64,000 nt of DNA from Rhinopithecus roxellana (GCF_007565055.1 NC_044554.1:58402176-58466175); one strand, 5' to 3'; counted from the first letter of the stretch, positions 1-12,060 are shown. Notes: generated by a model from the letters alone, not told the origin. Made by a program: numbers and translations.

Positions 1-410
1 TGTTTAAATGTAATTTAAGAGCATCTAAGAATTTCCATTGTGCCTGAGTTATCAGTTAATTAAACTTCAAGTGTGATGAAAACACATCCAGGACTAGTTT
101 TAGGAGGCTTTCATTAAAATGAAGAAAGCTAAACAGAAGATTCTGAATGATGTATTCTGGACAGGGAGCCTTCTTTGAAGGTTCTCTACTAGCATAAGGA
201 TTGGTGAGATGAGAGCAGGGATAATTTCAGAGTATCCTGAATAGCTTTTTAACACAATCCACTAACATTAGCCTGTATAGTTTGGAAAACTGTCCAGTTG
301 ATTCTGATTGTACTCCAGACCTCTGCCCCCAGTGAAGATTCCCCAGCGAGGCAGGATAATATTAGAAGTATTAGTACAGTGTCAGTAAACAACCCTTTCT
401 TCAATTAATT
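1..410. other. Unique noncoding stretch
   Basis: AT-rich primate sequence with no recognisable repeat, splice-bounded open frame or RNA gene. Nothing is supported here beyond its being non-repetitive. Confidence 0.6.
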
Positions 411-414
411 GAAT

Positions 415-945
415 TCAGTCCAATTCAGCATTTGTTGAGCCTCTGCTTTCTGTTTGATGCTGTGCTTGGCATTAGAATTGAGGGCAGAATATACAAGGAT
501 CAATAAAAATTGTTCCTGCCTTTTAATGAAGTAGGGAGATGACAGTAGTAAACCCTATTGGTCAGATATAATACACAGAGGTTTGTGCTGTGGGAACCCA
601 AGAGGAGAACCATTTATTCTCACTGGGGCAATAAGGAGGTGGAGGTATATGAGCTGAACCTTGAATTATGGATTAATTTTCAATCAGTACAGAGTGAATG
701 GAAAAGCATCCAAGACCAATGAAACAATCTGCTTGGCTGAGAGCACATGTTGATAGACATGTGCTTGGGAAAATCTGTAGGCAACTTGGGTGGTTGGCCA
801 TTCCTCTGTGGCCCAGGAGTTGCCAAGAGGCTAACTCCCACACACCTAGCTGCTGCATGGTCAGCTAAAAGAAGATGGGAGGCATTCTCAGAATGAGAAT
901 GCAAAGGTTGAGCACAGAATGAAGGCTTGAGCAAGCCTCACCGGT
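415..945 (-). mobile_element. L2 LINE 3' region, antisense
   Basis: The stretch starts with the antisense L2 3' signature (CATTTGTTGAGCCTCTGC, then a GTGCTTGGCAT-like core, then TTCCTGCC) and runs into the antisense L2 text typified by 'CTGAACCTTGAA' and 'GAATGGAAAAGCATCCAAG'. It is heavily diverged, so it is an ancient mammalian copy. The downstream edge is soft because similarity fades near 950. No coding capacity remains. Confidence 0.65.
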
Positions 946-959
946 AAACTTTGGGTTTT

Positions 960-2110
960 ATGAAACTGCTGCCATTTCAAAAATTGGCCCACACTCATGT
1001 GGTCGTGTTGGTGCAGAAAAAGAGAAGATCTTCAGCTATCATGGGAGGAACCCTAAAGATAAAGTCAACGGTTTGATCCTCTGATGGCCAGTTCAATGGT
1101 TGTTGTAGTTCTCTCCTCAGGGAGCCATCACACAGGGCACACTCTTGTCCCAGGGTGCAGGGCAGGAGTATATTGACTATTTGAAAAACAGCATGCATGT
1201 ACCCTACTAATGGTGAGCTCAGTATACATATTCTTATACATAAATTATGATATAACTAAATAAAGGGCAAATAGATCCTCCATCGGGTGTAATCTGGCAA
1301 TTCAAAGGTGTACCAGAAACTGGAAAAATGTAGGAAACACTAATTAAGACAGCTGAGAGTAACCTATTGGCAGATTTGCTATCTCCGACCACTGATTTAT
1401 TTCATATGAGTAGGATTTAAGTCAATTCACTGAAAGTGCAGGATTGGACCAATTGGGTTGATTAGACAGCAATTGGCAACTAGTCCCCATATGTTCACTT
1501 TTAGTAAGCATTTATGATCCTTAAGTTTATGCTACCTCTGAGAATAATATTAATTTAAATACTTTTATAAAAATTCAATATCTACAAAGTGTTTTGGTGA
1601 CCTTACCATTTCTGTAAGTCATCCAAGATTCCTTTTAAAAGTTTATAGTCTTTGGTTTTCTAAATATTGTCAAAAGATGGGGGAAAACCCCTTAAACTCG
1701 AGGGTGTTCTTGTGGAATTTGGCTCCCATGTCCCATTTCTGTCTGTATAGCTTACTTTTTTCTGGCAATGAAAATATGTTCTCATCACCTCTGCAATGCG
1801 AAGCCGAATGTTGGCTCACAGCCTTTTGTGATTGTGAGTAAGCTGTCAAGGCATTAATATTTTAGGGCTCCAAAGTTGATTTGAGGGAATTTTAATCTTA
1901 TTTTCTTTGTTTTCCAATGTGACTACCCTAAACCTCTCTTTTCATGTTGGAAAATAAAAAATGACGGATATGACTAAAACTGACAGTAAAAACATACACA
2001 ATTATACCTTGTTGAATGTATATTTTGTTCTAGATGGAGTTCTCCTGGAAAAGACATGAGCAGAATGTAACATATCAGCTTGGTTAAAACTTTGTGGCCA
2101 CAAGAGGAGG
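960..2110. other. Unique noncoding stretch
   Basis: No repeat family, RNA gene or convincing exon is recognisable. Short open frames occur on the minus strand near 995-1198 but have no identifiable domain and no conserved-looking start context. Confidence 0.55.
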
Positions 2111-2119
2111 GAACTGATA

Positions 2120-2612
2120 TTTATCCAGCCTCAACAGGCAGTGGCTAAATTATTTATATTATTTCATTTAGTTTTTTTTTTTTTTTTTTTTTTTTTTGAG
2201 ATGGAGTCTCGCTCTGTCGCCCGGGCTGGAGTGCAGTGGCTGGATCTCAGCTCACTGCAAGCTCCGCCTCCCGGGTTTAGGCCATTCTCCTGCCTCAGCC
2301 TCCCAAGTAGCTGGGACTACAGGCGCCCGCCACCTCGCCCAGCTAGTTTTTTGTATTTTTTTAGTAGAGACGGGATTTCACCATGTTAGGCAGGATGGTC
2401 TCGATCTCCTGACCTTGTGATCCGCCCGTCTCGGCCTCCCAAAGTGCTGGGATTACAGGCTTGAGCCACCGCGCCCGGCCTTCATTTAGTTCTTATTACT
2501 CCCACCCCTCACCCCTGTCTTTTAATGGATGAGGAAACGGAAGCTCAAAGGGTTCAATATTTTATCTAAGTTCTCACAGCTAGGACAGACCCGGTGCCTT
2601 TTGTATTACAAT
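2120..2612 (-). mobile_element. MIR SINE, antisense, split by AluY
   Basis: The segment after the Alu reads GATGAGGAAACGGAAGCTCA followed by TCTCACAGCTAGGACAGA, the antisense MIR core. The part before the Alu (ATTATTTCATTTAG) fits the adjoining MIR sequence. The young Alu at 2172-2480 was inserted into this older element. Confidence 0.6.
2172..2480 (-). mobile_element. AluY (Old World monkey type), full length
   Basis: A poly-T start, GAGATGGAGTCTCGCTCTG and the terminal GCGCCCGGCC mark a complete reverse-strand Alu. It is flanked by direct repeats TTCATTTAG (2163-2171 and 2481-2489). 'ACAGGCTTGAGCC' (sense GGCTCAAGCCTGT) and 'CTCACTGCAAGCTCCGCC' are young cercopithecoid AluY features. It interrupts a MIR. 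Confidence 0.95.
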
Positions 2613-2630
2613 GAAGATCTCTCTCTTTGT

Positions 2631-2940
2631 TTTTTTTTTTTTTTTTTTTTTTGAGACGGAGTCTTGCTCTGTCACCCAGGCTGGAGTGCAGTGGCCAGAT
2701 CTCAGCTCACTGCAAGCTCCGCCTCCCGGGTTCACGCCATTCTCCTGCCTCAGCCTCCCGAGTAGCTGGGACTACAGGCGCCCGCCACCTCGCCCGGCTA
2801 GTTTTTTGTATTTTTTAGTAGAGACGGGGTTTCACCGTGTTAGCCAGGATGGTCTCGATCTCGATCTCCTGACCTCGTGATCCGCCCGTCTCGGCCTCCC
2901 AAAGTGCTGGGATTACAGGCTTGAGCCACCGCGCCCGGCC
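2631..2940 (-). mobile_element. AluY (Old World monkey type), full length
   Basis: Complete reverse-strand AluY ending GCGCCCGGCC, with a perfect 12-bp target duplication GAAGATCTCTCT (2613-2624 and 2941-2952). It carries a private 6-bp tandem duplication in its body (TCTCGATCTCGATCTCCTG instead of one GATCTC). Confidence 0.95.
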
Positions 2941-2952
2941 GAAGATCTCTCT

Positions 2953-3868
2953 TATGCATCAATTCTGACCTGTCAGCTTCAGCTGCCCAAAATACTACAT
3001 TAAAAAGAATTTTAAAACCATAAAAATTTAAAAGAATTTAAAACCATGATTCATTAGCAAGAGCCCATGAGCAGGACTGTAGCAGGTATGCTACCTGCGT
3101 CCCCGGTATCATACCACAATGTTTCTCATGAACTTTTATTGATAATTTCAGCTTAAAAGTAGGGTGCTGGGAGGAATATAAAATCCTCATGGATTCTAGC
3201 CTTCACATTCTTTCCTTAGTAAATACAGATTTTCTATGAGATAGCCTTTCCCCTGGTTGTACTATTTTCTTAACATTAGTTTATTTTCATCCTAAAACAT
3301 TCAACTACTTTTTTATCCCTTGGCAATGAGCCCCTCATCGCCTAAAAGAGTTAGCTCAGCATTGTCACCAATGTTATATTGTTGAAAATGTGTTTTAAAA
3401 TATTTCAGTGCAGACAATATAGTAAATTAACTCTAATCTGCACCCTAGGAACTGTAAGCATAGGAAGGACTCTAGTCAGGAGTACATACTCCAGAAAGCC
3501 TAAGATTGATGTTTTCAATATCATTCTCTAAATCCATACCTAAAGGTCTACAAACTGGCATAAAGGACAGAGAAATAATGCTTCACCAGACAAAAGAGTG
3601 GGTGTTCAATATATGTGATTGGGTGGGATAGAAAGACTTATTTAGGTATCTCCATCCTTGTGTGTACAGGGATTAAGAAATCTGACAAACCCAGCATTCA
3701 GAGGCGTGCCATAGATCTAGGATTCTATTCAGGCCTGTGCCCATTTACTGAAAGTTTCTGGCCTGGCTAGAACACGAGCTGGCTCTGCCATTAGAATATT
3801 GTAACATTTGCCAGGGAGTGGATCTTTTGCTTAAAATGCAAAAGCACTTGTCAGAGCACTTAAAAAAA
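2953..3868. other. Unique noncoding stretch
   Basis: No recognisable repeat or coding signal. AT-rich intergenic or intronic sequence. Confidence 0.55.
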
Positions 3869-3878
3869 TAGAATGGGG

Positions 3879-4167
3879 GCCAGGCAGTGGCTCTCGCCTA
3901 TAAACTCAGCACTTTGGCAAGCCGAGTTGGGAGGATCACTTGAGCTCAGGAGTTCGAGACCAGCCTGGGCAACATAGTGAGACCTTGTCTCTACAAAAAG
4001 TAATAAAAAAAAAAAAAATTAGCCCACCGTGATAGCACATGCCCAAGGTCCCAGCTACTTGGGAGGCTGAGGTGGGAGGATTGCTTGCGCCCAGGAGTTT
4101 GGGCCTGCAGTGAAACATGATTGCACCACTGTACTCAAGCATGGGCAACAAAGTTAGACCCTGTCTC

Positions 4168-4197
<30 letters not shown>
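3879..4197 (+). mobile_element. AluJ, full length
   Basis: A diverged dimeric Alu (GGCCAGGCAGTGGCTC head, CTTGAGCTCAGGAGTTCGAG, A-rich middle linker) with a 29-nt poly-A tail. The flanking 10-bp target duplication TAGAATGGGG (3869-3878 and 4198-4207) is intact. The 'GAGCTCAGGAGTTCGAGACC' left monomer and substitutions indicate an old J-type copy. Confidence 0.93.
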
Positions 4198-4199
<2 letters not shown>

Positions 4200-4350
4200 G
4201 AATGGGGACTTTACCAAATGTATGGAACAGGCTTTGTAATTGTTTTTATGCCTATTTGTTTCATGTGTGGCAGTTCCATTGTAACATATCACCTGGCGTT
4301 GAGGTTATCTGGGAGGAAATGGTGCCTACATTTAAAAACTGGAGATAATC

Positions 4351-4605
4351 GGCTGGGTGCTGTAGCTCACACCTGTAATCCCAGCACTTTGGGAGGCCGA
4401 GGCAGGTGGATCACTTGAGGTCAGGAGTTTGAGATCAGCCTGGCCAACATGGCGAAACCCTGTCTCTAACAAAAGTACAAAAATTAGCTGGGCATGGTGG
4501 CGGGCACCTGTAATCCCAGCTACTCAGTAGGCTGAGGCAGGAGAATCGCTTGAATGAGGGAGGTAGAGGTTGCAGTGAGCTGAAATCGCACCACTCTACT
4601 CCAGA
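4351..4605 (+). mobile_element. AluS, 3'-truncated
   Basis: Good Alu left monomer and most of the right monomer, stopping at 'CTACTCCAG'. The last ~35 bp and the poly-A tail are missing, so the 3' end was probably removed by a later deletion. Confidence 0.9.
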
Positions 4606-5640
4606 CAACTGTGTAGAGGCAGATTGGCTTAGGTCATTTCATAACACCAGGTATTATGAGAAGTCTAGTACAGACCTCTTCTTCCTCCACCCTCTTCATG
4701 CTCCCTCATATTCCAGGGTTGTTCACTGGAATGAAGGAAAAGAAGTTGTTTAAGAGTCAGAACCCTACAATTCTAAGCCACTAGACTCTAGCCTGGGGGC
4801 AGTGGGGTGAGGGTGGGAGCAGTGCTTTGAATCAGATATGAGATGAAATTTAAGTTTTAAAACAAACATTTATCCTTCTTGAGCTTAGAAACTGGTCAGA
4901 GATGTAATTAAAGGCCCCCTGTAGCTAGTAATAAAAGGAAGTTTGACACAGAACAGTACTGATAGGGAAAAATGTAAATCATTTCTTCTTTATACCCCCA
5001 ATGAATTGAGACTCCTCAATAAACCAGTCATGGTATCATGGAAAGAATGTTGCATGGTTGTGCTAATGTTTTAATAGATATAAAATCTGAGGTCTTCAGG
5101 TCTGATATTCTTCAAATCCTCAAGGAGCAATATTTCCATTTTTTCCATTAAGAGACTCATTTCTATTTAAAAGGTTGAGCATGAAAAAAATAGAAATTAG
5201 GACCGGGGCTAAGTCTTCTGCCCATCATGATTCTTCTCCACTTGCACACAAAATGAGAATCTTCCTCCCACCACAGCTGTCATGTCTGAAATTACCTTCA
5301 AGGCTAAATCTCCACTAGATAATTTAATTTTCCTCAATTAATAATACAGGCTGAATGAATAAATAGGTGAAATTTGGGGGAAAAATGATGGCAATGGTTA
5401 TTAAGATAGTCCAAGGCAACCTGTTTCATCTACTAGATCCACTCTTTGGGAGCCATGTTGTGACAGGAAAAACTACCAGAAAAATTCTCCTTTGACCACC
5501 ATGTAACACTAATGGACGGATATAGGAAAATAAGTATTATAAAAATTCTAACAGGAATTTTTTTTTAACAGACAAAATTGTTGGCGAAGGATTGATAACA
5601 TACACATAAGCAAACCAAGGCACTATAATTTACTGATTGC
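4606..5640. other. Unique noncoding stretch
   Basis: No recognised repeats, RNA genes or exon-like open frames. Confidence 0.5.
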
Positions 5641-6250
5641 TCTGAGAGTCCAGAATTCTGAATCAATAACTTGAGACTTTTGGTCAATATGGACTAAGCA
5701 GATCCAAGAAGCATTTCTACTCTGCTTCAAATGTATAAATGTTGCAGAAAAAATAAGCAAAACATTTACACACAACACTTAAATGAGCTTGTAAGCAAGA
5801 GAACATCTCCAGGTTGCAGAATACAGAGGAAACTCAAAGACAAAGAAGTTGGCCCGAGTTAAGGGTATGATAGCATTCATTGGTAACATGGCAAAAACTG
5901 GAACGAGCGCCTGTGTAAGGCCACAAGCTAGAAAGGTGGCATTTCATCTATGAACACAAATGGAAACACTCTACCCATGACAGCCTACTAATGAGGAAGC
6001 TAAACTGTGGGCTGAGGGGAGAAAAAACACTTTTTGTGTGAGGGAATGGTAAACAAATATGAACTATCTGCTTAGGAATTCCAGCCAAGACACTGATGTG
6101 AAACATGGCCTAGAACCAGTGAAACTGAGGGCAAATGGGAGAACTATCCCATGGGGATGGCTCTGCAATGCAGGTAATGCTCTAAGACTTCTCAGAATGT
6201 CGACCCTTTGCTTGCAACGCAGAGGAAGAATTTTGGAGAATCTTCTTTGG

Positions 6251-6527
6251 GGCCGGGCATAGTGGCTCACACCTGTAATCCCAGCACTTTGGGAGACCAA
6301 GGGGGTGGATCACTTGAGGTCAGGAGTTCAAGACTATCCTAGCCAACATGGGGAAACCCTATCTCTACTAAAAATACAAAAATTAGCCAGGTGTGGTGGC
6401 ACATGTCTATAGTCCCAACTACTCAAGAGGCTGAGGCAGGAGAATCACTTGAACCCAAGAGGCAGAGGTTGCAGTGAGCCGAGATCACACCACTACACTC
6501 CAGCCTGGGTAACAGAGCAAAAAGAAA
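6251..6527 (+). mobile_element. AluS, tail-truncated
   Basis: Full left monomer and right monomer to 'GGGTAACAGAGC', followed directly by AAAAAG. The canonical GAGACTCCGTCTC and a long poly-A are missing. No clean target duplication is visible. Confidence 0.92.
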
Positions 6528-6880
6528 ATCTTTAATAAACTTGTTCAAGAAAAAGGATCTAGAGATATGGGTATTTGGAGATTGCCATGGGAAGAAAAAT
6601 AACTGGCCTATTTTCTGCCAACCAGCACTCCTGAACCTACAGCTTTTAATCAACTTTTTACTTCCTTGTTCCTTTATGTGGACAGACAGCCAAGGATCAC
6701 CAGGATTCTGAGGGAAGAATGAAAGACAGAGACTAGCACAAATAATAGAAAACAGGAACACAGAGAAAACTCAGATAAGGCAGGGGCAGAAAGGCACTTA
6801 AAATATAAATGATATTTCCAGGGACATAGAGAAGTACTGTATCTATGAAATAGGATCAGGATGTTATAAAAAGAAACGTT

Positions 6881-6881
6881 C

Positions 6882-6916
<35 letters not shown>
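6881..6916 (+). repeat. (CAA)12 microsatellite
   Basis: Twelve uninterrupted CAA units inside the L1M ORF1 region, where L1 consensus is itself CAA/AAC rich. It probably expanded from that seed. Confidence 0.95.
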
Positions 6917-7230
6917 AGAACCCTTAGAAATTAAAAATAGTATGGCTAAAAACAATATATAGCCAAAGTTAAGGAAACTCTCAAAAATTAGAATAAGATA
7001 CAGAAAAGTAGAATACAGTTAAGAAAATATAAAATCAGAGAGTTGGTTTAGGAGGTTCAAGCTCTCAATAATTCAATGACAGAGGAGAGAGAGTGTGTGT
7101 GTATCAGAACATGGGAAATGAGGAGAAGGAAATTATCACCAAAATTATATAAGAAAATTTCTAACTAAAAGATGTGTTTTTCTGGATTGAACAGGCCCAT
7201 AGTGGTCACAATGAATAAAAATTCAAAAAC

Positions 7231-7536
7231 TGTCTCATCTGGGCTTGTGGCCCCCAGCCGGGAGCTGACCAAGCTCAAGAGGACGGCTTCTACTTCCTAT
7301 GATTTCATCTCCGACCCGACCAATCGGCACTCCCAACTCACTGGTCCCCTATCCACCAAATCACCCTTAAAAATTCCCATCCCGAATTATCAGAAAAGCT
7401 GGTTTCAGCAGTAATAAAACTTCGGTCTCCCCTACAGCCGGTTTTGAGTGAATTACTCTTCCTCTATTGCAATTCCCCATCTTGATAAATCAGCTCTGTC
7501 TAGGAAGCAGGCAAGGAGAACCTGTTGGGCGGTTAT
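7231..7536 (+). mobile_element. ERV1-like solo LTR (possibly partial)
   Basis: A moderately GC-rich block abruptly interrupts L1M sequence. It contains CCGACCCGACCAATCGGCAC, a polyadenylation signal in 'CAGTAATAAAACTTCGG' and the LTR-like end 'GTTGGGCGGTTA'. The layout (CCAAT-like region, AATAAA, CT-rich downstream part) fits the U3-R-U5 of a class I endogenous retrovirus LTR. The subfamily is not resolved, and both boundaries are estimated from where L1 resumes. No retroviral coding sequence is present. An 80-codon open frame here is incidental. Confidence 0.6.
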
Positions 7537-8339
7537 AATGCAGGTATGTTTGGGGAAGTTTTAGGAAAAATGATTTCCAGCCTAGAATTCTATGCCCAGT
7601 CAATAAATTAATAAAGTATGACTTAAATCAAAGATACTAAAAACAATTAAGTTTTCAGAAATGTTGTCTTCCCTGGACCCTTGTTCAAGATGCTGTTAGA
7701 TAATCTTCTTCATCAAAACAAGAGTATAAAGAAGGAGGAATAATGGGAACCAGGAAATGAAGGATTCAAATTTCAGCTCACATACAAAGGAAATTCCTTT
7801 CAGTCCTAGGAAGGAAATGCCTAAGATGGCTGTGAAGTAAAGATTTAGAACAGCAAGCTGTGCACCAAACCTAGAAAATGCCAAGAAGTTTCCAGAAGAA
7901 TCCCTTAAAAGAAAAATAATTGACAAATTACCTGATGTGTTTCACTGTATTGAAAAGGATTTGACTTTCCTGTCAGATACCCTGGAGCAGGCATTAATAA
8001 TAGAAAACAAACAGGTAAAAGAAATGAAGTCATTATTAAATCATGGTGGGTAGTAGGAAGGAAAGTGGCAATAAAGAAAGAAAATGTAATCGTAGTATAC
8101 TATGTGGTCAGCTATGAAGTATTCATACAGTTATTATAATATCAAAAGAATAGGGAAGATGCTGTATTGAAGGGGGAGATTTTATGAATGTACAAATCCT
8201 TATCTCCAACAGTAGAAAGGTAACAAGCAATGTCTAACATTAATGAAGCCACAGTAATCAAGACAGTTTGGCATTTATGTAAGAATAGACAAATAGATCT
8301 ATAGAACAGAAAAGAAGCTATAGAAATAGAACCATGCCT

Positions 8340-8618
8340 GGCCGGGTGCAGTGGCTCACACCTGTAATCCCAGCACTTTGGGAGACCGAGGCGGGGAAGA
8401 TCACCTGAGGTCAGGAGTTCAAGACCAGCCCGGTCAACATGACGAAACCCCGTCTCTACTAAAAATACAAAAATTAGCCAGGTGTGGTGGCCCGTGCCTG
8501 TAATCCCAGCTATTCAGGAGGCTGAGGCAGGAGAATCACTTGAACCCAGGAGGCGGAAGTTGCAGTGAGCCAAGATTGTGCTATTGCACTCCAGCCTGGG
8601 GCAATAGAGTGAGACTGT

Positions 8619-8647
<29 letters not shown>
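8340..8647 (+). mobile_element. AluS, full length
   Basis: Complete Alu with a 27-nt poly-A. Target duplication TAGAACCATGCCT upstream and TAGAACCACGCCT downstream (one mismatch). It is inserted in L1 ORF2 sequence. Confidence 0.95.
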
Positions 8648-8650
<3 letters not shown>

Positions 8651-9452
8651 GAACCACGCCTATGCAGGAGATGATTGATTTTCAATAAGGAGTCAATGCA
8701 ATTCATAAAGAAAAGGATTTTTGACAAATTGTTCTGGAACAATTGGATAAATGAATGGGAAAAATGAAACTCAACTGCTATCTGAAACCATACACATGGA
8801 CCACAGATCTAAACAAAAACAAAAACTATAAATTTTAAAAAAATAGATCCTTGCAACCTATAGTATGCAAATATTTCTTAAAGAGAAAAGAAAAAGAACT
8901 AGCCATAAAATTTTAAAGAATGATAAATTGGATTTCATTAAAATATAAAACTTTTGTTTATCAAGATACAGCATCAAGGAAATGAAAAGGTGAGCCACTG
9001 ACTAGGAGAAAATATGTATTCATATCATACATATATCTAACTTGTATCCGGAAAGTATAATGAGCTCTACAAAATAATAATAAACAGTTTAAAGATTAGG
9101 CAAGAAACTTGATATACATATGTTCAATAAGGACAAAAAATATGCTGAATATCATTTGTTATGAGACAAATGCAAAATAAGACCACAATGAGATATCACC
9201 AAACAACTACTAGAATTGTTTAAATTAAAAAGACTGACTACTCCAAATGTTGTTAAAGATAGGGAGCCACTGGAATGCTAATTTATTGCTTGTAAGTGTT
9301 AAAAACAGCATCACCACAGTGAACAGTTTGGCAATTTCTTGTAAAGACAAACATGTACATTAGACTCAGCAATTCCACTTCTGAATTTTAGCCAAAAGAA
9401 ATAAAAACTTGTGCTTACACACACAAACACGGAAAAAGGTACTTGAATGTTA

Positions 9453-9775
9453 CACAGATGGTCCTTGACTTAAGATGGTTTGACTTTACAACAGTATGGA
9501 ACTGTTGCAATTTCAGTGTACTTTAAATTTCAAATTTTGATCTTTTCTCTGGCTAGCGATATGCAGAACATAAGATTCAACATTTTATTATAAAATATGC
9601 TTTGTGTTAGATAATTTAGCCCAACTGTGCTCTGAGTACATTTAAGGTAAGCTAGGATAAGTTGTGATGTTTCAGTAGGTTAAGTGTATTAAGTGCATTT
9701 TCAACTTAAAATATTTTCAACTTACAATAGGTTTATCAGGATATAACCCCATCATAAGTTGAGGAGCGTCTCTTG
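9453..9775. mobile_element. TIR DNA transposon (Tigger/pogo-type MITE) within L1
   Basis: A 323-bp block splits L1 text. Its 5' end ('GTCCTTGACTTAAGATGG') and the reverse complement of its 3' end ('CTCCTCAACTTATGATGG') match as terminal inverted repeats. TA dinucleotides at 9451-9452 and 9776-9777 fit TA target duplication. Internal text such as 'TTTAAGGTAAGCTAGG' and 'ACAATAGGTTTATCAGGA' resembles a primate/eutherian Tigger-related nonautonomous family whose exact name I could not fix. There is no transposase. Confidence 0.7.
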
Positions 9776-10077
9776 TATCTTTATTCATAAAATTCCAAAC
9801 TGGGAACGACTCAAATGACCATTAACAGGACAATGGTAAACAAGTTATGAATATTAATTCTATGAAATATTATTCATTAAGTTTAAAAAATGAACTACTT
9901 ACATATGCAACAACATGGATGAATCATAAAAACATTATGTTGCACAAAACAAACCAGACAAAAAATATATACTATTAGATTCCATTTACATGAATTCCAA
10001 GACTAGACACATGTGATCTATGGTGATAGAAATCAGAACAGTAGATGTCTAAGGTAGGCAATGTGGTAACAGAAACT

Positions 10078-10207
10078 GACATATATAGACAGACATATAT
10101 ATATGACATAGACATGCACACACACATATATATTGACATATATATGGCATACATATATACATAGACATATATATGTATATATACTGCACACATACACATA
10201 TATATTA
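10078..10207. repeat. TA/CA/GA-rich low-complexity tract
   Basis: Alternating ATATAT, ACACAC and GACATA blocks. It lies where the L1 3' part at 8.2 kb gives way to another L1M segment, so it may derive from an L1 tail or a junction. Confidence 0.8.
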
Positions 10208-10371
10208 CACTTAAAATCTGAATATTTCTCTGTGTGAAAATTTTGCTTTTTTACTTCAGTTACAAAAATGACCAGAGAGAAAACATGAACTATATTGGCA
10301 GAAAAAAGGACAGCAAGACTGACAGCCAACTTCTCCTAAATAGATGTGAGAAGAAAATGTAATAATATCTT

Positions 10372-10652
10372 GACTGGGTGTGGTGGCTTATTCCTGTAAT
10401 CCCAGCACTTTGGGAGGCTGAGATGGGAGGATGGCTTGAACCCAGGAGTTTGAGACCAGCCTGACCATCATGGCAAAATACCATCTTTTAAAAAAAATAC
10501 AAAATTTAGCAGGCATAGTGGTGTGTGCCTGTAGTCCCAGCTACACGGGAGGCTAAGGTGGGAGAATCCCATGACCCCAGAGGTCAAGGCTGCAGTGAGC
10601 CATGATTGTGCTACTGCACTGGAGCCTGGGGGACAGAGTGAGACCCTGTTTC

Positions 10653-10702
<50 letters not shown>
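10372..10702 (+). mobile_element. AluJ with (GA)n tail
   Basis: Old dimeric Alu whose poly-A tail has been replaced by a (GA)22 run (10659-10702). Target duplication is approximately AGAAAATGTAAT upstream and AGAAAATGTGAT downstream. It is inserted in L1M sequence. Confidence 0.93.
10659..10702 (+). repeat. (GA)22 microsatellite
   Basis: A perfect dinucleotide run at the 3' end of the Alu at 10372, a common birthplace of microsatellites. Confidence 0.97.
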
Positions 10703-10706
<4 letters not shown>

Positions 10707-12060
10707 AAATGTGATCTCTTCAATGTACCAAGCAAAAATATTCTATACTCAGCTAAGCGAATATCCAAGAGTGAGGTCTAAATTAAAAGTAAAAGCAAAA
10801 AGTGTATTTTTACAAAGTCTAAAAGCTTACAACCCAAAGTCACTCTCTAAAGGAACTACTAAAGAATAAGTTCAGCAAATAGGAATTTGAACCCAGAAAG
10901 GGGGAGTGAGATGCCAGAAACAAGGGTGAGCAAAGAAATCAACAAAATATATTGGTAGATTATTGTAAGAATTGACTCTTAAAAAAAAATGAATTTTTCA
11001 GGGTTTAAAAATGAAACAGATTGTTAAACAATAATAGCTTATAGGATGAACACAGATAGTTTGGAGGGAAAATAAAATTTATACTGTGTAATATATGCAT
11101 ATTAAATTTTAGTAGAAATATTCTCTAGAATAGGGATGTATATAGCCAAAACAGTAAAGACGAAAAGGGAATCAATAAACATAATAAAACACTACGAAGG
11201 GAGAAAATAAAGACAGTGAAGAATACACATGGAAAAGAAGAAATACAAAATATGATGTTAAAAATAAGACTAAATTACCTTGAGTCCAAAAATATCAGAA
11301 AATATAGGGTAAGCACTTACACTGTAGATTAGATATATTTCAAATAATATGCTCATAGGTTTTGTACAATAAATACATTACATAGGGTCTAAAAAACCTG
11401 GAAATTCAGGGAAAATAGTGTATTTATTATACTTTTTAGAGTTAAAAAATTGGACATTGCTTTAAATTTAAAGATACTTTACTTGAAATGTTGACGGAAG
11501 CTTGAAGAAAATATATTGAGCAAATATTTTAAAAATGTGACTAATATATTGTTTAAAATTAAGTTTGTCCTGTTTTCAGATTTTCAGACATCCTGTATAT
11601 AATCCATAATAACAAATACAATGGATTTATCTCATACATTAAATGATAGAACTCTCTCTGACTAGATTTTGAAATGTATCTATATGCTATTAATGAGACC
11701 CACTTTAAAATAGAAATATTAAAAATAAAAGGTTTTAAATTTATGTAATAAGTACATAACAAAAGAAAAATGTTGTAGCAATATTAATAGCAGAGAAAAT
11801 ATGCTTTAAGATGTAAAAATCATAAACTTATTTGTATCAAGCCACATAGACTCATGAACAGTAATTATGGCAAATTTTATAAGGAGAAATTTTATAAGGA
11901 GACTGTCATAGATCCACAATCATTATGGGAAATTGACACTGCTGTCTTGGAAATGAATTAAGAAAAAATTTTTAATTAGTAAGAATGTCAGAGATTTGAG
12001 CAATACATTTAAACTAAATTGAAAAAGTTTAAGCAAATTAGAAGCCCAAAAGTAGAAGTT

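Larger units (their letters stand above)
5650..8225 (+). mobile_element. L1M LINE, 5' half (5'UTR/ORF1 region)
   Basis: The text resembles L1M 5' and ORF1 sequence: 'GGATCAGGATGTTATAAAAAG' before the CAA tract, 'TTAGAAATTAAAAATAGTATG', 'AAAATCAGAGAGTTGG', 'GAGGAGAAGGAAATTATCACC' and 'GATTTCCAGCCTAGAATTCT'. All run in sense orientation on the plus strand. Reading frames are destroyed. It carries an Alu (6251), a CAA microsatellite (6881) and an ERV1-like LTR (7231). The same L1M 5' region recurs at 37.5-40.4 kb. The first ~600 bp are the least certain. Confidence 0.7.
8230..10080 (+). mobile_element. L1 LINE, ORF2 3' end, decayed
   Basis: Sense L1 landmarks follow one another: 'AGTAATCAAGACAGT', 'AGACAAATAGATCTATAGAACAG', 'AATGAGATATCACC', 'CAGTTTGGCAATTTCTTG', 'GACTCAGCAATTCCACTTCTG' and 'CAACATGGATGAATCA'. 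These correspond to the ORF2 C-terminal part. Stops and indels abolish the frame. An Alu (8340) and a TIR DNA transposon (9453) are nested inside. Confidence 0.85.
10213..12060 (+). mobile_element. L1M LINE segment, decayed
   Basis: Sense L1M-like text at its start ('ACAGCAAGACTGACAGCCAAC', 'CAAAAATATTCTATACTCAGC') fits the ORF1-distal part. The rest is A-rich and only loosely L1-like, so the 3' boundary is uncertain. It follows an L1 ORF2 end, so it should be a separate insertion or a rearranged piece. No frame survives. One short 15-bp tandem duplication (AAATTTTATAAGGAG, about 11,872-11,902) is visible. Confidence 0.55.
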
